DNA of 64,000 nucleotides from Paraneptunicella aestuarii (GTDB lineage: Bacteria; Pseudomonadota; Gammaproteobacteria; Enterobacterales; Alteromonadaceae), in NCBI RefSeq assembly GCF_019900845.1, contig NZ_CP074570.1, positions 3,224,001-3,288,000 of the forward strand, in the 5' to 3' direction. Shown piece after piece: positions 1 to 8,096 of this stretch. The first letter of the stretch is position 1. The number at the start of each line of letters is the position of its first letter. The notes below the pieces were generated by a model, which was given only the letters and a program-made list of their open reading frames with translations, did not search any database and was not told the origin of the DNA. The translations under genes were made by a program, and so were the position numbers.

Positions 1-2
1 GG

Positions 3-1520
3 GACAATTTCCTTGCATGCTTGCACGGTAACCCTTGGTTAACAAAAAAAGCGTTAAGTTTATTGTTAAAAACGCCTATTACTGAGCTAAGTAAACAAAT
101 CGAAGAAAAGGTTATCGCCAACGATAAGCTTTCCAAAGTCGATGCCTTCTATGAATGGCAATGGGCTGAATTGGATAAGGGCTGGCAGGATTTACTACTG
201 TTAGTCAGTGAACAAAAAGCCTTGTTGCTTGAAACCCTGATGATTGCTGTCGATCAAAAAGAATTGTTCGAACCAGCCAAAGCCTTGTTTGACAATATCG
301 GCAAAGAAGGGGCGAAATTCTCCGAAGCCTTGATAGCCTGGGAGTTAGGTGGGTTTTTGAATCGCTTCCCACATGGTCGCATGGTCGACACTCGTGTATT
401 ACCGTTCCTGCAAAACAAACGCGAGCAGCAAGGTGAAACATCAAATGACAAGCAACAATTGCAGTTCAGTCAGCTCATTGCCGAAGGTATTCGTCAACTG
501 TCTCAACATGTGTTGAAACAGCCTAACCCCGCCATTTCCAATAACCTGCTATTTAACCGTCGTTATTGGGTAAAGCATTTTGAAAACCTCTGGTTTAACG
601 AGGATTACAAAGGCTTTATTGGCGTGAAACATGCGTTCGAACAGTTACTACATCAAGCCAAATTGATCGATGAAAGTAAACAATGGTCACTTGATTTGCT
701 GAGTCGTACCCCACCTGCGACGAACGATCCGGAAAAATCCATAGAATCCAAACTTGCCTGGTTAATGATGGCAGCCGGAGCGATGGAAAGCCCTATTGAA
801 ACCGGTACTAAAGCCATGCAGGAGGCCAAGGATAAGGTTCATCAAGGCGCAGAATTGTGGCATGACTGGTACAAAGCGGTTGATGAAAGCATTGATCAGG
901 CGGAATTGGCTCTTTTCCATCAGGTCGCCGGATTTTTGGAAGTCTTCTTCCGCAGCAATAAAGAATGGGCTCAATGCCTGGAAATTTGCGCCAAAGCAGC
1001 ACAAATCTACATTAAATACGAGGCTTGGCACCGTGTCATTCAAGCATGGCGCTCTCAAGCCAAATATTTCGCAGAAATGGGTAATATGGAAGAGGCATTG
1101 GACACTGAAAACAAGATTTTCAGCGACATCCCTTACGACGAAGCACCGCAAGGTTTTAGAACCCAACAAATGCTGGAAGTGCTTTTAGCAAGAGTGGCTC
1201 GTTCAGCCACAGATGCTGCTCAAGAGCTATTAAATGATATCCGCGAAACCGACGATGCAGCACGCATCAAAGACATGCTGGACGGCGTACAATGCGATAT
1301 TTATTATCAACAGGAAAATTACGCTGCAGCATTGCCCTACTACTGTCATGTTTGGGCAAGAACGTTACAGAGCAACCAGCAACTTCAAATAGACCAGCTA
1401 CGCAATCGCCTGTTGGAAATAGAAGAAAAACTGGGCTCAGAAGTGTTCAATAAAACCTTCAAACAAGAAACGCCTGAAGGCACTGTTAAACCCAGGGATT
1501 ATCAAAGTAGCTTGCATTAA
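3..1520 (+). CDS. C-terminal part of a large helical-repeat protein (5' end outside window)
   Basis: The reading frame is open to the left edge, so the gene is cut by the window; a TTG at 21 is only the first possible start inside it. About 500 residues are visible. The first ~35 residues (around GNPWLTKKALSLLLK) could be a winged-helix segment. The rest is almost all alpha-helical with Trp/Ala/Leu patterns typical of TPR-like repeats (for example around residues 290-360 and 415-470). No enzyme motif is visible. Such tails often follow an ATPase module in STAND-type proteins, but that part is not in the window, so this is inference. The last 88 bp recur at 6448-6535. A strong terminator follows at 1545-1582. 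Function unknown. Confidence 0.6.
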   Translation, partial: DNFLACLHGNPWLTKKALSLLLKTPITELSKQIEEKVIANDKLSKVDAFYEWQWAELDKGWQDLLLLVSEQKALLLETLMIAVDQKELFEPAKALFDNIGKEGAKFSEALIAWELGGFLNRFPHGRMVDTRVLPFLQNKREQQGETSNDKQQLQFSQLIAEGIRQLSQHVLKQPNPAISNNLLFNRRYWVKHFENLWFNEDYKGFIGVKHAFEQLLHQAKLIDESKQWSLDLLSRTPPATNDPEKSIESKLAWLMMAAGAMESPIETGTKAMQEAKDKVHQGAELWHDWYKAVDESIDQAELALFHQVAGFLEVFFRSNKEWAQCLEICAKAAQIYIKYEAWHRVIQAWRSQAKYFAEMGNMEEALDTENKIFSDIPYDEAPQGFRTQQMLEVLLARVARSATDAAQELLNDIRETDDAARIKDMLDGVQCDIYYQQENYAAALPYYCHVWARTLQSNQQLQIDQLRNRLLEIEEKLGSEVFNKTFKQETPEGTVKPRDYQSSLH

Positions 1521-1544
1521 GCGACGGACAAACTGCGCAAAAAT

Positions 1545-1582
1545 AAAGGAGTACATCTTGCTTTTATGAGATGCACTCCTTT
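1545..1582. terminator. bidirectional rho-independent terminator
   Basis: A 14-bp stem (AAAGGAGTACATCT pairing with AGATGCACTCCTTT, one mismatch) has a ~10-nt loop and is followed by TTTTTCGTTTTT on the plus strand and by an A/T-rich run on the minus side. It lies between two convergent genes, so it can end both the 3-1520 gene and the minus-strand beta-helix gene. Confidence 0.8.
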
Positions 1583-1598
1583 TTCGTTTTTCAGTGAA

Positions 1599-2675
1599 TT
1601 AATTCAAGGCAACATTATCTCTAATATATTCCAAAGTACTTTTTTCAACACGCAAGTGATAATCACTTGTGCATGTCGCTGATGAATATACAACGGTGCC
1701 GTTTTCATCGGCAGACTCTATCTCACACATAGGCAAAACATTACCCACAGGAGTGGTGATCACGTTGTCTTTCGAGCGATAACTACCTAATTGACCATCT
1801 TTATCGACACAATTATTATTATTCTTACATACGTAATTGTTTGCTCTTAGAACAACTTGATCCGTAAATTTCACCTTATTAAAAGCGAAATTTTCCCCTT
1901 CGAGCTTTATTATTCCATTTACAAACTCAGTTTCATTCCAAGTAAAAGCATTTACAAAACGAAAAGCAGGATTATCAAATTCCAACTGATTTCCAGAATT
2001 GGTAGTAGTCTCTAATCTACCACCAAAGAAGTTAAGTTGGTTAATCCAGCCTAAGTATGTATAGGGCTGGCCATCTTCCCCAACACCTTCATTTTTATGA
2101 ATAACAGCCCTAAAATTAGTGTTGTTCTTCATATTATTAGCTGGCGACACGTCAGAAAAGAAAAAGTCCAGATAAGCAACATTATCATTAGCAACCAACT
2201 CAACACCTGTATCAAAGCCAGAGATTTCAGAAATTTCTATCCTGTATCGACCAACATCTTCAATTTGAAAGGCTACCGAGTTTTCAGTAGCGCTCGAATT
2301 GACAATATTTGGCAATACCACTTTTCCCGAATAACGCATCGCGTGCTCAAAAACACATTGATTATCGCCAGCAGGCTTTCGGCACGTTGACTTGAATCTA
2401 CGAGCCCCAGGCAAGGTTTCACTAGCCCTTAGTTTTATGGCTGGATTAGCACTACTGGTTGCAAAAGTAACATTAAAAGTTGCTCCCCTTGCGTAAAAAT
2501 CACAACCTTTCAATTCAATGCTTTCTGCTACGTCATAGGTATCTGGAGGCAAAATAACAACACCATTACCAGGTGTGCACATATCGTCAAAAACAGCTTG
2601 GGAAAAAGGTGTATTTTGTGCAAGTACAGTATTACTTAACAAGGCCACTGCAAGTATCAAAATGGAATATTTCAT
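1599..2675 (-). CDS. secreted beta-helix-like protein
   Basis: The 358-residue protein starts with a clear Sec signal peptide (MKYSILILAVALLSNTVLAQ). An AAGGAGGG ribosome site 8 nt upstream supports this start. The mature part opens with a GNGVVILPPDTYDV segment, as seen at the N-terminus of pectate-lyase-like right-handed beta-helices, followed by short Asn-rich strands and turns. At least eight Cys (for example CTPGNG, CDFYARG, CKNNNNC) suggest disulphides and an exported location. It sits 16 bp downstream of the larger gene at 2692-6072, whose C-terminal ~350 residues have a similar organisation (RE(K/T)LR..CDGESVDVVAGIYEV). The two are likely co-transcribed and related. No catalytic motif of a polysaccharide lyase is recognised; a role as adhesin or glycan-binding/cleaving protein is inference. 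Confidence 0.6.
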   Translation of the reverse strand: MKYSILILAVALLSNTVLAQNTPFSQAVFDDMCTPGNGVVILPPDTYDVAESIELKGCDFYARGATFNVTFATSSANPAIKLRASETLPGARRFKSTCRKPAGDNQCVFEHAMRYSGKVVLPNIVNSSATENSVAFQIEDVGRYRIEISEISGFDTGVELVANDNVAYLDFFFSDVSPANNMKNNTNFRAVIHKNEGVGEDGQPYTYLGWINQLNFFGGRLETTTNSGNQLEFDNPAFRFVNAFTWNETEFVNGIIKLEGENFAFNKVKFTDQVVLRANNYVCKNNNNCVDKDGQLGSYRSKDNVITTPVGNVLPMCEIESADENGTVVYSSATCTSDYHLRVEKSTLEYIRDNVALN

Positions 2676-2691
2676 TATTTACCCTCCTTAA

Positions 2692-5600
2692 TCAATTGAT
2701 TCCGTTCTTGTCAAATTGGTCAGATTTAGACCAATATGGCTCTTTGTCATTGCTACCATCTTTACAGCCACTTTCGTAAAAAGATACGTCGTTTATCTTT
2801 TCAAATACGGGAATGACAGCGCCATGGCTCCATATGATGTCGTTACCAGCGGTATCTTTAAGGCCCGAATTAACCTCAACACCAGATGCGTAACGCTCTT
2901 TATTTAATGGGCATTCCTCATCATCATCAAACCAATAAGCCGGACCTATACTCAGTTTTTTGCTGTGTTGACCAAAATAAATAAGGTTACGAGAACCATT
3001 GAACCCTGCAATCCCTTCCTGGCCGACAACCTGACCTTCGGCATTGGTTTTATAGCTGGTCACGCCTTCCCATCTAACGTTGTAGAAAATGTTTTTGTTA
3101 CCCGAAACAGCAATAGGCATTTCACCAGTAACACCTTCCATACAAGTGCCAAACCAGGTGTTATTGTCTGCCTCCAATGTTTCAAGTTGACTGAACTGCC
3201 ACTGCCTAGAACTCTTACTCCAATGAGAGTAAGAACCACCAAGGAAAGTGTTTTCTTTTGAATTCTCTAAGCGCAGGTTCACTTTATTATTTTCCAGATA
3301 ACTGACTTCTAATTCATTGGCATTTGAATTAGTGATCAACAATCCTGTTTCCCAATTCTGAATATTGCCAATTTCAATGCGCTTGTTTTGCACATTGTTT
3401 AAATGAATTCCTATGCTGTTAACATTATATAAATCAGCACTGCTAGTGGCATGATATGCAAGATTGGGGAGTTTCAAATCCTGCTCAGGAGAGTTAATTT
3501 TCAGAACAGTAAAACCTTGTTTTACAGTATCTGAATAAATGACGCGCATATAACTCGCATCAAAGCTTCCGCAGCCAGAAAATTCTCCTAAAGCATAAGC
3601 CTCACTAACCTCATAGATACCTGCGACAACATCTACGGATTCACCATCACAAGCTTTACGAAGCTTCTCTCGAATGTCACGAATCGTTGTTCCAGCGGCA
3701 TCAATCAAGAAAGATTTAGTAGTGTAATTGCCAGTCTCCATATTGGCAGCATCAACATCTACCGCCTCCAAATTCAGGTAATAACCACCGCTTTGATAAT
3801 TAACAGGGATGTTGATTCTGTAACTTGTTGATGCGGCAAGCACCGCCCCATTACCTTTATCAGAGTTATTTTCAGGTATTTGACTGAACCAGTAGGTTAG
3901 CTTATTTCCTCCTGTGTAGTTTTGATCGAATATTTTTCCTGAAACAACATAATCACCTATATTAACGGTGAGCGTAGGCTTATAAACAGGTGAATCAACA
4001 ATGCTGACCGAAGCTGTAGCATCAGATTCTTCTGTATTCGGGCCTTTACAGATAACAGTTTTACTAAACGTCCCTTTTGTAGTAGGTGTATAAGTTACAG
4101 GGCTGGTTTTCTCTACACCATCAATTGAACAAGTAGATGCCAGATTGGTTTCCCATGAAAACTTAACTTCACTCCCTGCCTCAGCTTCCGTCTTATCAAA
4201 GGTCGCTGTAACTTGAAGTGATGAAGGTGTCGGAATAGCAATAGTTTGGTAAGTATAATCACCGGTTTCTGTTCCATCTGAATTCACATCCATAGCAAAT
4301 ACTCTTACATCGTATGTACCATCAAGATACTTCGTTGGAATGGTGTATTGATAATTTCCCGATGTGGTATTGATAATAGCGCCATACTCTCGGTTAGTGC
4401 TGCTATAAGGCGACGGCGAAAACCAGAAAGAAACACGTAATTCTTTTGCAAAATCACCATCAGATGCTGAACCAGTGATTAGTTGACCAGTAACGTGGGC
4501 TGTTAGCGTCGGTAACACTTCAACTGTTGCATTCGCTGTTGAATCAGAACGGCTGGTGCCCGGATACCCTTCGCAAGCAACAGTTTTAGAAAAAGCGCCT
4601 CTTGCGTTTGGTATAAAAGTGATAGGGGAAGTTTCCTCTGAACCATCCACAAAACATGACGTCGCATCCTGAGCAATCCAGCTTAACGTCACGCTCTCCC
4701 CTAACATGATAATGTCTTTATCAAAGACAGCTGTAACTTGAGGTGATGGCGGTGCCGGAACAGTAATAGTTTGGTAAGTATAATCACCAGTTTCTGTTCC
4801 ATCTGAATTCACATCCATAGCAAATACTCTTACATCGTATGTACCATCAAGATACTTCGTTGGAATGGTGTATTGATAATTTCCCGATGTGGTATTGATA
4901 ATAGCGCCATACTCTCGGTTAGTGCTGCTATAAGGCGACGGCGAAAACCAGAAAGAAACACGTAATTCTTTTGCAAAATCACCATCAGAAGCAGTGCCTG
5001 CAATTGTGCCATTGTTGTTTAAGTCAACTGTTAAAACAGGTAAATACTGCTGTGGATTAACTGTCAAACTGGATAATTTGTCTCCAGAGGAACCACCCGC
5101 ACCTGTACAATTTAATACTGATGTTTTACTTGTTGTGAGATCTGTGTATTGCAATGAATTGCTTGTTGCAACAGAAACACCATCAAGCGTGCAGCTGGTC
5201 GCGTTATTGGAAGACCAGGTAAGTGTCGCAGCACCATTATACTCAATAACACTTGGAGACCAGGCAATGCTTGTTGTTGGACTCGGAGGGGCACCAACGG
5301 TAAGCACAGCATACTTAGTGCTGGAACTACCACCTGCGCCCGTACAATATACTGATGACGTTTTATTTGAAAGCTGATTGCTATAGTCAATATAACCACT
5401 GGTGCCCTTGCTCTGCCCGTCAACAATGCAAGCAGTTGCATCACTGGAACTCCAACTTAATCTGGAACTGCCGGCATAGCTGACCGTTGATGGAGACCAA
5501 CTCAAGCTTGCTGTGGGTACTTTAGGTGGCGGTAAAACCGTTAACGTTGCACTTACAGTACTAGATGTTCCTCCTAGACCTTGGCAATATAAATTTGATG

Positions 5601-6072
5601 TCTGAGTTACTGTACGGTTATCGCCCCTCCAAGAACCGTTCGCAGGTCGACTTGCACCATTTAATACACAGCCCGTTGCGTTAGTTGAACTCCATGTCAA
5701 TGTTGAGCTATCACCATAGTTTACAGTTGAAGGGGACCAGCTAAGTGAAGCTGTAGGAGGGGGGACAACAGTTAATGTTGCATATTGTGTACTTGACGTT
5801 CCACCGGAACCGGTGCAATAAAAGGAAACCGTTTGGTTTGCAGTTCGATTAGTTCCAACCCAGCTTCCACTTGTTGAACGAGCTGTACCGTTCATCACAC
5901 AACCAGTTGCGTTAGTTGAACTCCATGTCAATGTTGAGCTTTGCCCGTATCCAACTGTTGACGGAGACCAACTTATTGATGCTGTGGGGCTCACAGCTAA
6001 AGCGGCATGAGAAAATGTCCCTAACAATAGGAGACCAAGAGCTGCAAAACTCTTCCTATATTTCCAATTCAT
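2692..6072 (-). CDS. large secreted modular protein: SWSPST repeats plus C-terminal beta-helix
   Basis: Start chosen at the Met of MNWKYRKSF, which has AGGAAG 8 nt upstream and begins a signal peptide ending near SHAALA; an upstream in-frame codon at 6132 has no ribosome site. The mature protein (~1100 residues) has four N-terminal Ig-like modules of ~85 residues with the pattern SWSPSTVxYG...LTWSS(T/S)(N/D)AT(G/S)C..G...YCTGxGGxSS. Two ~165-residue modules follow, each an Ig-like part (ATSCFVDG, ASTCSIDG) plus a segment that is nearly identical between them (ASDGDFAKELRVSFWFS). A third variant (VNIGDYVVSGKIFDQNYT) comes next, then a ~350-residue beta-helix-like region rich in Asn. Each Ig-like module holds a Cys pair. 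This is the architecture of a cell-surface or secreted glycan-binding protein; substrate unknown. It forms a two-gene unit with 1599-2675 inside an insert bracketed by duplicated gene tips. Confidence 0.65.
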   Translation of the reverse strand: MNWKYRKSFAALGLLLLGTFSHAALAVSPTASISWSPSTVGYGQSSTLTWSSTNATGCVMNGTARSTSGSWVGTNRTANQTVSFYCTGSGGTSSTQYATLTVVPPPTASLSWSPSTVNYGDSSTLTWSSTNATGCVLNGASRPANGSWRGDNRTVTQTSNLYCQGLGGTSSTVSATLTVLPPPKVPTASLSWSPSTVSYAGSSRLSWSSSDATACIVDGQSKGTSGYIDYSNQLSNKTSSVYCTGAGGSSSTKYAVLTVGAPPSPTTSIAWSPSVIEYNGAATLTWSSNNATSCTLDGVSVATSNSLQYTDLTTSKTSVLNCTGAGGSSGDKLSSLTVNPQQYLPVLTVDLNNNGTIAGTASDGDFAKELRVSFWFSPSPYSSTNREYGAIINTTSGNYQYTIPTKYLDGTYDVRVFAMDVNSDGTETGDYTYQTITVPAPPSPQVTAVFDKDIIMLGESVTLSWIAQDATSCFVDGSEETSPITFIPNARGAFSKTVACEGYPGTSRSDSTANATVEVLPTLTAHVTGQLITGSASDGDFAKELRVSFWFSPSPYSSTNREYGAIINTTSGNYQYTIPTKYLDGTYDVRVFAMDVNSDGTETGDYTYQTIAIPTPSSLQVTATFDKTEAEAGSEVKFSWETNLASTCSIDGVEKTSPVTYTPTTKGTFSKTVICKGPNTEESDATASVSIVDSPVYKPTLTVNIGDYVVSGKIFDQNYTGGNKLTYWFSQIPENNSDKGNGAVLAASTSYRINIPVNYQSGGYYLNLEAVDVDAANMETGNYTTKSFLIDAAGTTIRDIREKLRKACDGESVDVVAGIYEVSEAYALGEFSGCGSFDASYMRVIYSDTVKQGFTVLKINSPEQDLKLPNLAYHATSSADLYNVNSIGIHLNNVQNKRIEIGNIQNWETGLLITNSNANELEVSYLENNKVNLRLENSKENTFLGGSYSHWSKSSRQWQFSQLETLEADNNTWFGTCMEGVTGEMPIAVSGNKNIFYNVRWEGVTSYKTNAEGQVVGQEGIAGFNGSRNLIYFGQHSKKLSIGPAYWFDDDEECPLNKERYASGVEVNSGLKDTAGNDIIWSHGAVIPVFEKINDVSFYESGCKDGSNDKEPYWSKSDQFDKNGIN
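4232..4989 (-). repeat. near-identical 233-bp direct repeat inside the modular protein gene
   Basis: Bases 4232-4464 and 4757-4989 (offset 525) differ at only a few positions near one end, although the Ig-like segment between them has diverged. They encode two copies of the FAKELRVSFWFSPSPYSS module. This points to recent duplication or gene conversion of a single module. Confidence 0.9.
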
Positions 6073-6132
6073 TATTTTACTTCCTGATATTAAAATGTGT
6101 TTATTCTCTAGATACTGCGGAAATATAAACAA

Positions 6133-6447
6133 CTTCCCTAAGCATCCCTATTCCTATAGTCCAGAGCACAATGGTACTCCATCACATTGCGGACTAAAAG
6201 ACGATTCTGAAGTAAAACGACTAATGTCATTTCGATAGTCCTTGTTGATAACACCACAGAGAAGAGTTATGCCTGTAACCTAAAATGGCTGGAAAAAATG
6301 CTCAATCATTAAAATATCTCAAGCAGAAAGGCTAGGTACTTTATGCATTAATGAAGTGATTAAAAAGCTCAATAACTTAACTAAATCGCCCCTTTTCGTT
6401 ATTCACATACACTTCACTCAATGCGAAGAGCATGTCTCCCACAAGAC
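6133..6447. other. upstream region of the modular protein gene; no gene seen
   Basis: This A/T-rich stretch lies between the beta-helix pair and the duplicated gene tip. No convincing coding frame or hairpin is visible. It presumably carries the promoter of the minus-strand pair, and it holds the right edge of the insert that starts after 1520. Confidence 0.4.
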
Positions 6448-6535
6448 GGGCTCAGACGCGTTTAATAGAACCTTTAAACAAGAAACCCCGGAAGGTACTG
6501 TTAAACCCAGGGGTTATCAAAGTAGCTTGCATTAA
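6448..6535 (+). pseudogene. second copy of the 3' tip of the gene ending at 1520
   Basis: The 88 bp align with 1433-1520 from GGGCTCAG to the TAA. The last 25 codons match, with two amino-acid changes (Lys to Arg, Asp to Gly) and about five silent changes, and the ending KxxRxYQSSLH-stop is kept. There is no upstream part of the gene, so it cannot be expressed as such. The silent-biased differences suggest the copy came from a homologous gene under selection rather than from decay of a fresh duplicate. Confidence 0.85.
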
Positions 6536-6547
6536 TTAGCGGGGAAT

Positions 6548-6580
6548 CTGGATGGCGCATCCAGTGCGCCATGACATTAA
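6548..6580. repeat. TGGCGCA palindrome repeat
   Basis: CTGGATGGCGCA-tccag-TGCGCCATGACATT forms a 7-bp stem with a 5-nt loop. Nearly the same block occurs three times in the tandem array at 59.8-60.4 kb, so it belongs to a dispersed intergenic repeat. It lies just after the duplicated gene tip. Confidence 0.75.
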
Positions 6581-6610
6581 ACACGTTATTTTAGAGGCGA
6601 TTAGCCAGGG

Positions 6611-7099
6611 TTAGCTCTTCACTTCAAATTCATCAAACCCTAACTCCATACGGGTTTGGCTTTCCAGAATTTTTAGCAGAATAATGGCGCGTTCTTCACC
6701 GGATGAACATTCAAAAATGCCATCCACACCAGAGAATGGACCTGACTTAACGACAACAACGTCGCCTGTATTAAAGACAGGTTGTTCAGGAGTAATCTCT
6801 AATTTATATCTGATTGAATCAATAATATGATCATGGGCTTTTGCAGGTTCCAAACCAAAGCTGACAACCTGAGTCACGCCAAGCGTAGAGCGAATTTTTG
6901 CTTGAAACTGCTGGCAATGCTCGTCGTATTTAGTAAACAAATATCCGGGAAACAAAGGCTCTTTTACATGCACTTTTTTACCACGGGTGATCTTCTCAAC
7001 ATTCACCATTGGCAGGAAGGTGGTAAACCCCTGCCGTTCCATATTAAGCATCGCTTTTTGTTCACTTTTGTGCTTGGTTTTAACTACTAACCAGCTCAT
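6611..7099 (-). CDS. rfaH: RfaH-type NusG paralogue, transcription antiterminator
   Basis: The 162-residue protein has a NusG N-terminal domain (MSWLVVKTKHKSEQKAMLNMERQGF, then EPLFPGYLF, residues 1-~105) and a short C-terminal KOW-like domain (TGDVVVVKSGPFSGVDGIFE). Length and motifs match RfaH, which is recruited to ops-bearing transcripts and suppresses pausing and Rho termination in long operons. The ATG at 7099 is preferred over a TTG one codon earlier because GAGG lies 8 nt before it. The gene stands alone. Its neighbours are the two large secreted-protein genes and, across ~550 bp, the HMG-CoA synthase operon; which of these it serves is unknown. I did not find a convincing ops element (GGCGGTAGNNTN) at either leader. 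Confidence 0.85.
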   Translation of the reverse strand: MSWLVVKTKHKSEQKAMLNMERQGFTTFLPMVNVEKITRGKKVHVKEPLFPGYLFTKYDEHCQQFQAKIRSTLGVTQVVSFGLEPAKAHDHIIDSIRYKLEITPEQPVFNTGDVVVVKSGPFSGVDGIFECSSGEERAIILLKILESQTRMELGFDEFEVKS

Positions 7100-7460
7100 C
7101 AACTACTCCTCGTATTACTCATACTACTGACTGAGCGAAAAAGCCGTTGTCTAAATTGACACTGATATAATATTTTTCGCTTGCTTAACATGAATTCACT
7201 ACTGTTATATTTTTATTGAAAAATTCAAGATTCGAATTTTAAAAACAAAACAACCACAATCATTGTTATCCAGCATTATGTATTTTTAAAGACATTTCCT
7301 CCATTCAGCAGGAAATATTCACACCTTAACATTATGGATAGATATTTTACAGCCAACAATTTGCAACCAAAAAGGGATAAACGTTAGATTGAATAAATGC
7401 TCTTGCCTATCAAGTGGAAAGACATAGATTCAAGTTTGAGAGTGGCGAAATAGGAATCGT

Positions 7461-7488
7461 AATAAAAAAGGGAGCCATAGGGACTCCC
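7461..7488 (-). terminator. rho-independent terminator of the HMG-CoA synthase operon
   Basis: On the minus strand GGGAG..CTCCC forms a short G/C hairpin followed at once by TTTTTTATT. It lies downstream of the thioesterase gene, the last gene of the minus-strand operon. Confidence 0.7.
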
Positions 7489-7510
7489 AACTAAGGCAGA
7501 GAAAACCTAC

Positions 7511-7645
7511 ATAACTGTTCCAAATAATCAGTCACCGACAGAAAGTTGGGAGCAGCCCCTCAGCCGCAAGGATGCGGCTGTGGAGCTTCAAGGGATTGAT
7601 TTACGGCGAGTCTGCGACCAATTTCTGTAGGTGGCTTGCAGTTAT
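7511..7645. repeat. three-stem intergenic repeat, copy A
   Basis: Two inner hairpins, CAGCCGC-aaggat-GCGGCTG (7561-7580) and TCAA-ggga-TTGA (7588-7599), are enclosed by outer arms that pair: ATAACTG (7511) with CAGTTAT (7639-7645), and CACCGACAGAA with TTCTGTAGGTG, with small bulges. The layout and the loop sequences match other copies at 46.1, 46.3 and 59.6-60.3 kb, while the stem sequences differ. Confidence 0.7.
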
Positions 7646-7655
7646 ACACACTTAT

Positions 7656-8093
7656 TTAGACGTCTTGACGTCGTTTAAACTTGGTCAGTTGCGCAGAAGC
7701 GATCAATGTACGCGAGCCATCTTCTTTCAGCTTGTATGCTTCACAATGGCTAAACAGCATATTGCGTCCATTGCGAACAATATCCGCTTCCATTTCAACC
7801 ATCGTATTTAACGGTGTTGCAGACATAACGGAACAGGAAAAACTACTTGTAATAGCGTACTCACCATCTTCCAAGGCAGGGATCGTAGCCAACATACTGG
7901 TTACATCCAGCATGGAATAGATAACGCCGCCATGCAATGTATGGCTCAGGTTATCGATATTTTCAGTGACCATAAATCGTGTTTTACAGTGTCCGGGACG
8001 CTGTTCAACAATTTCGATACCGCAGAAACGCTGGTAAGCATGTTCTATCAGCGATGAACTTAAACGCTGTGCATATTCAGACATGGTTGCCAT
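7656..8093 (-). CDS. PaaI-type hotdog thioesterase
   Basis: The 145 residues form one hotdog domain. The motif HTLHGGVIYSMLDVTSM (residues ~50-67) is the HGG signature of PaaI/YbgC-like acyl-CoA thioesterases, with the Asp of the long helix kept. AAGGA lies 7 nt before the ATG. The gene starts 3 bp after the acyl-CoA dehydrogenase stop and is last in the operon. It probably hydrolyses the CoA thioester end product or an intermediate of the pathway; the substrate is not predictable from sequence. Confidence 0.8.
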   Translation of the reverse strand: MATMSEYAQRLSSSLIEHAYQRFCGIEIVEQRPGHCKTRFMVTENIDNLSHTLHGGVIYSMLDVTSMLATIPALEDGEYAITSSFSCSVMSATPLNTMVEMEADIVRNGRNMLFSHCEAYKLKEDGSRTLIASAQLTKFKRRQDV

Positions 8094-8096
8094 AAT

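Noticed and set aside
6448..6535. Short independent gene
   Set aside because: It is too short, lacks a start, and aligns base for base with the end of another gene.
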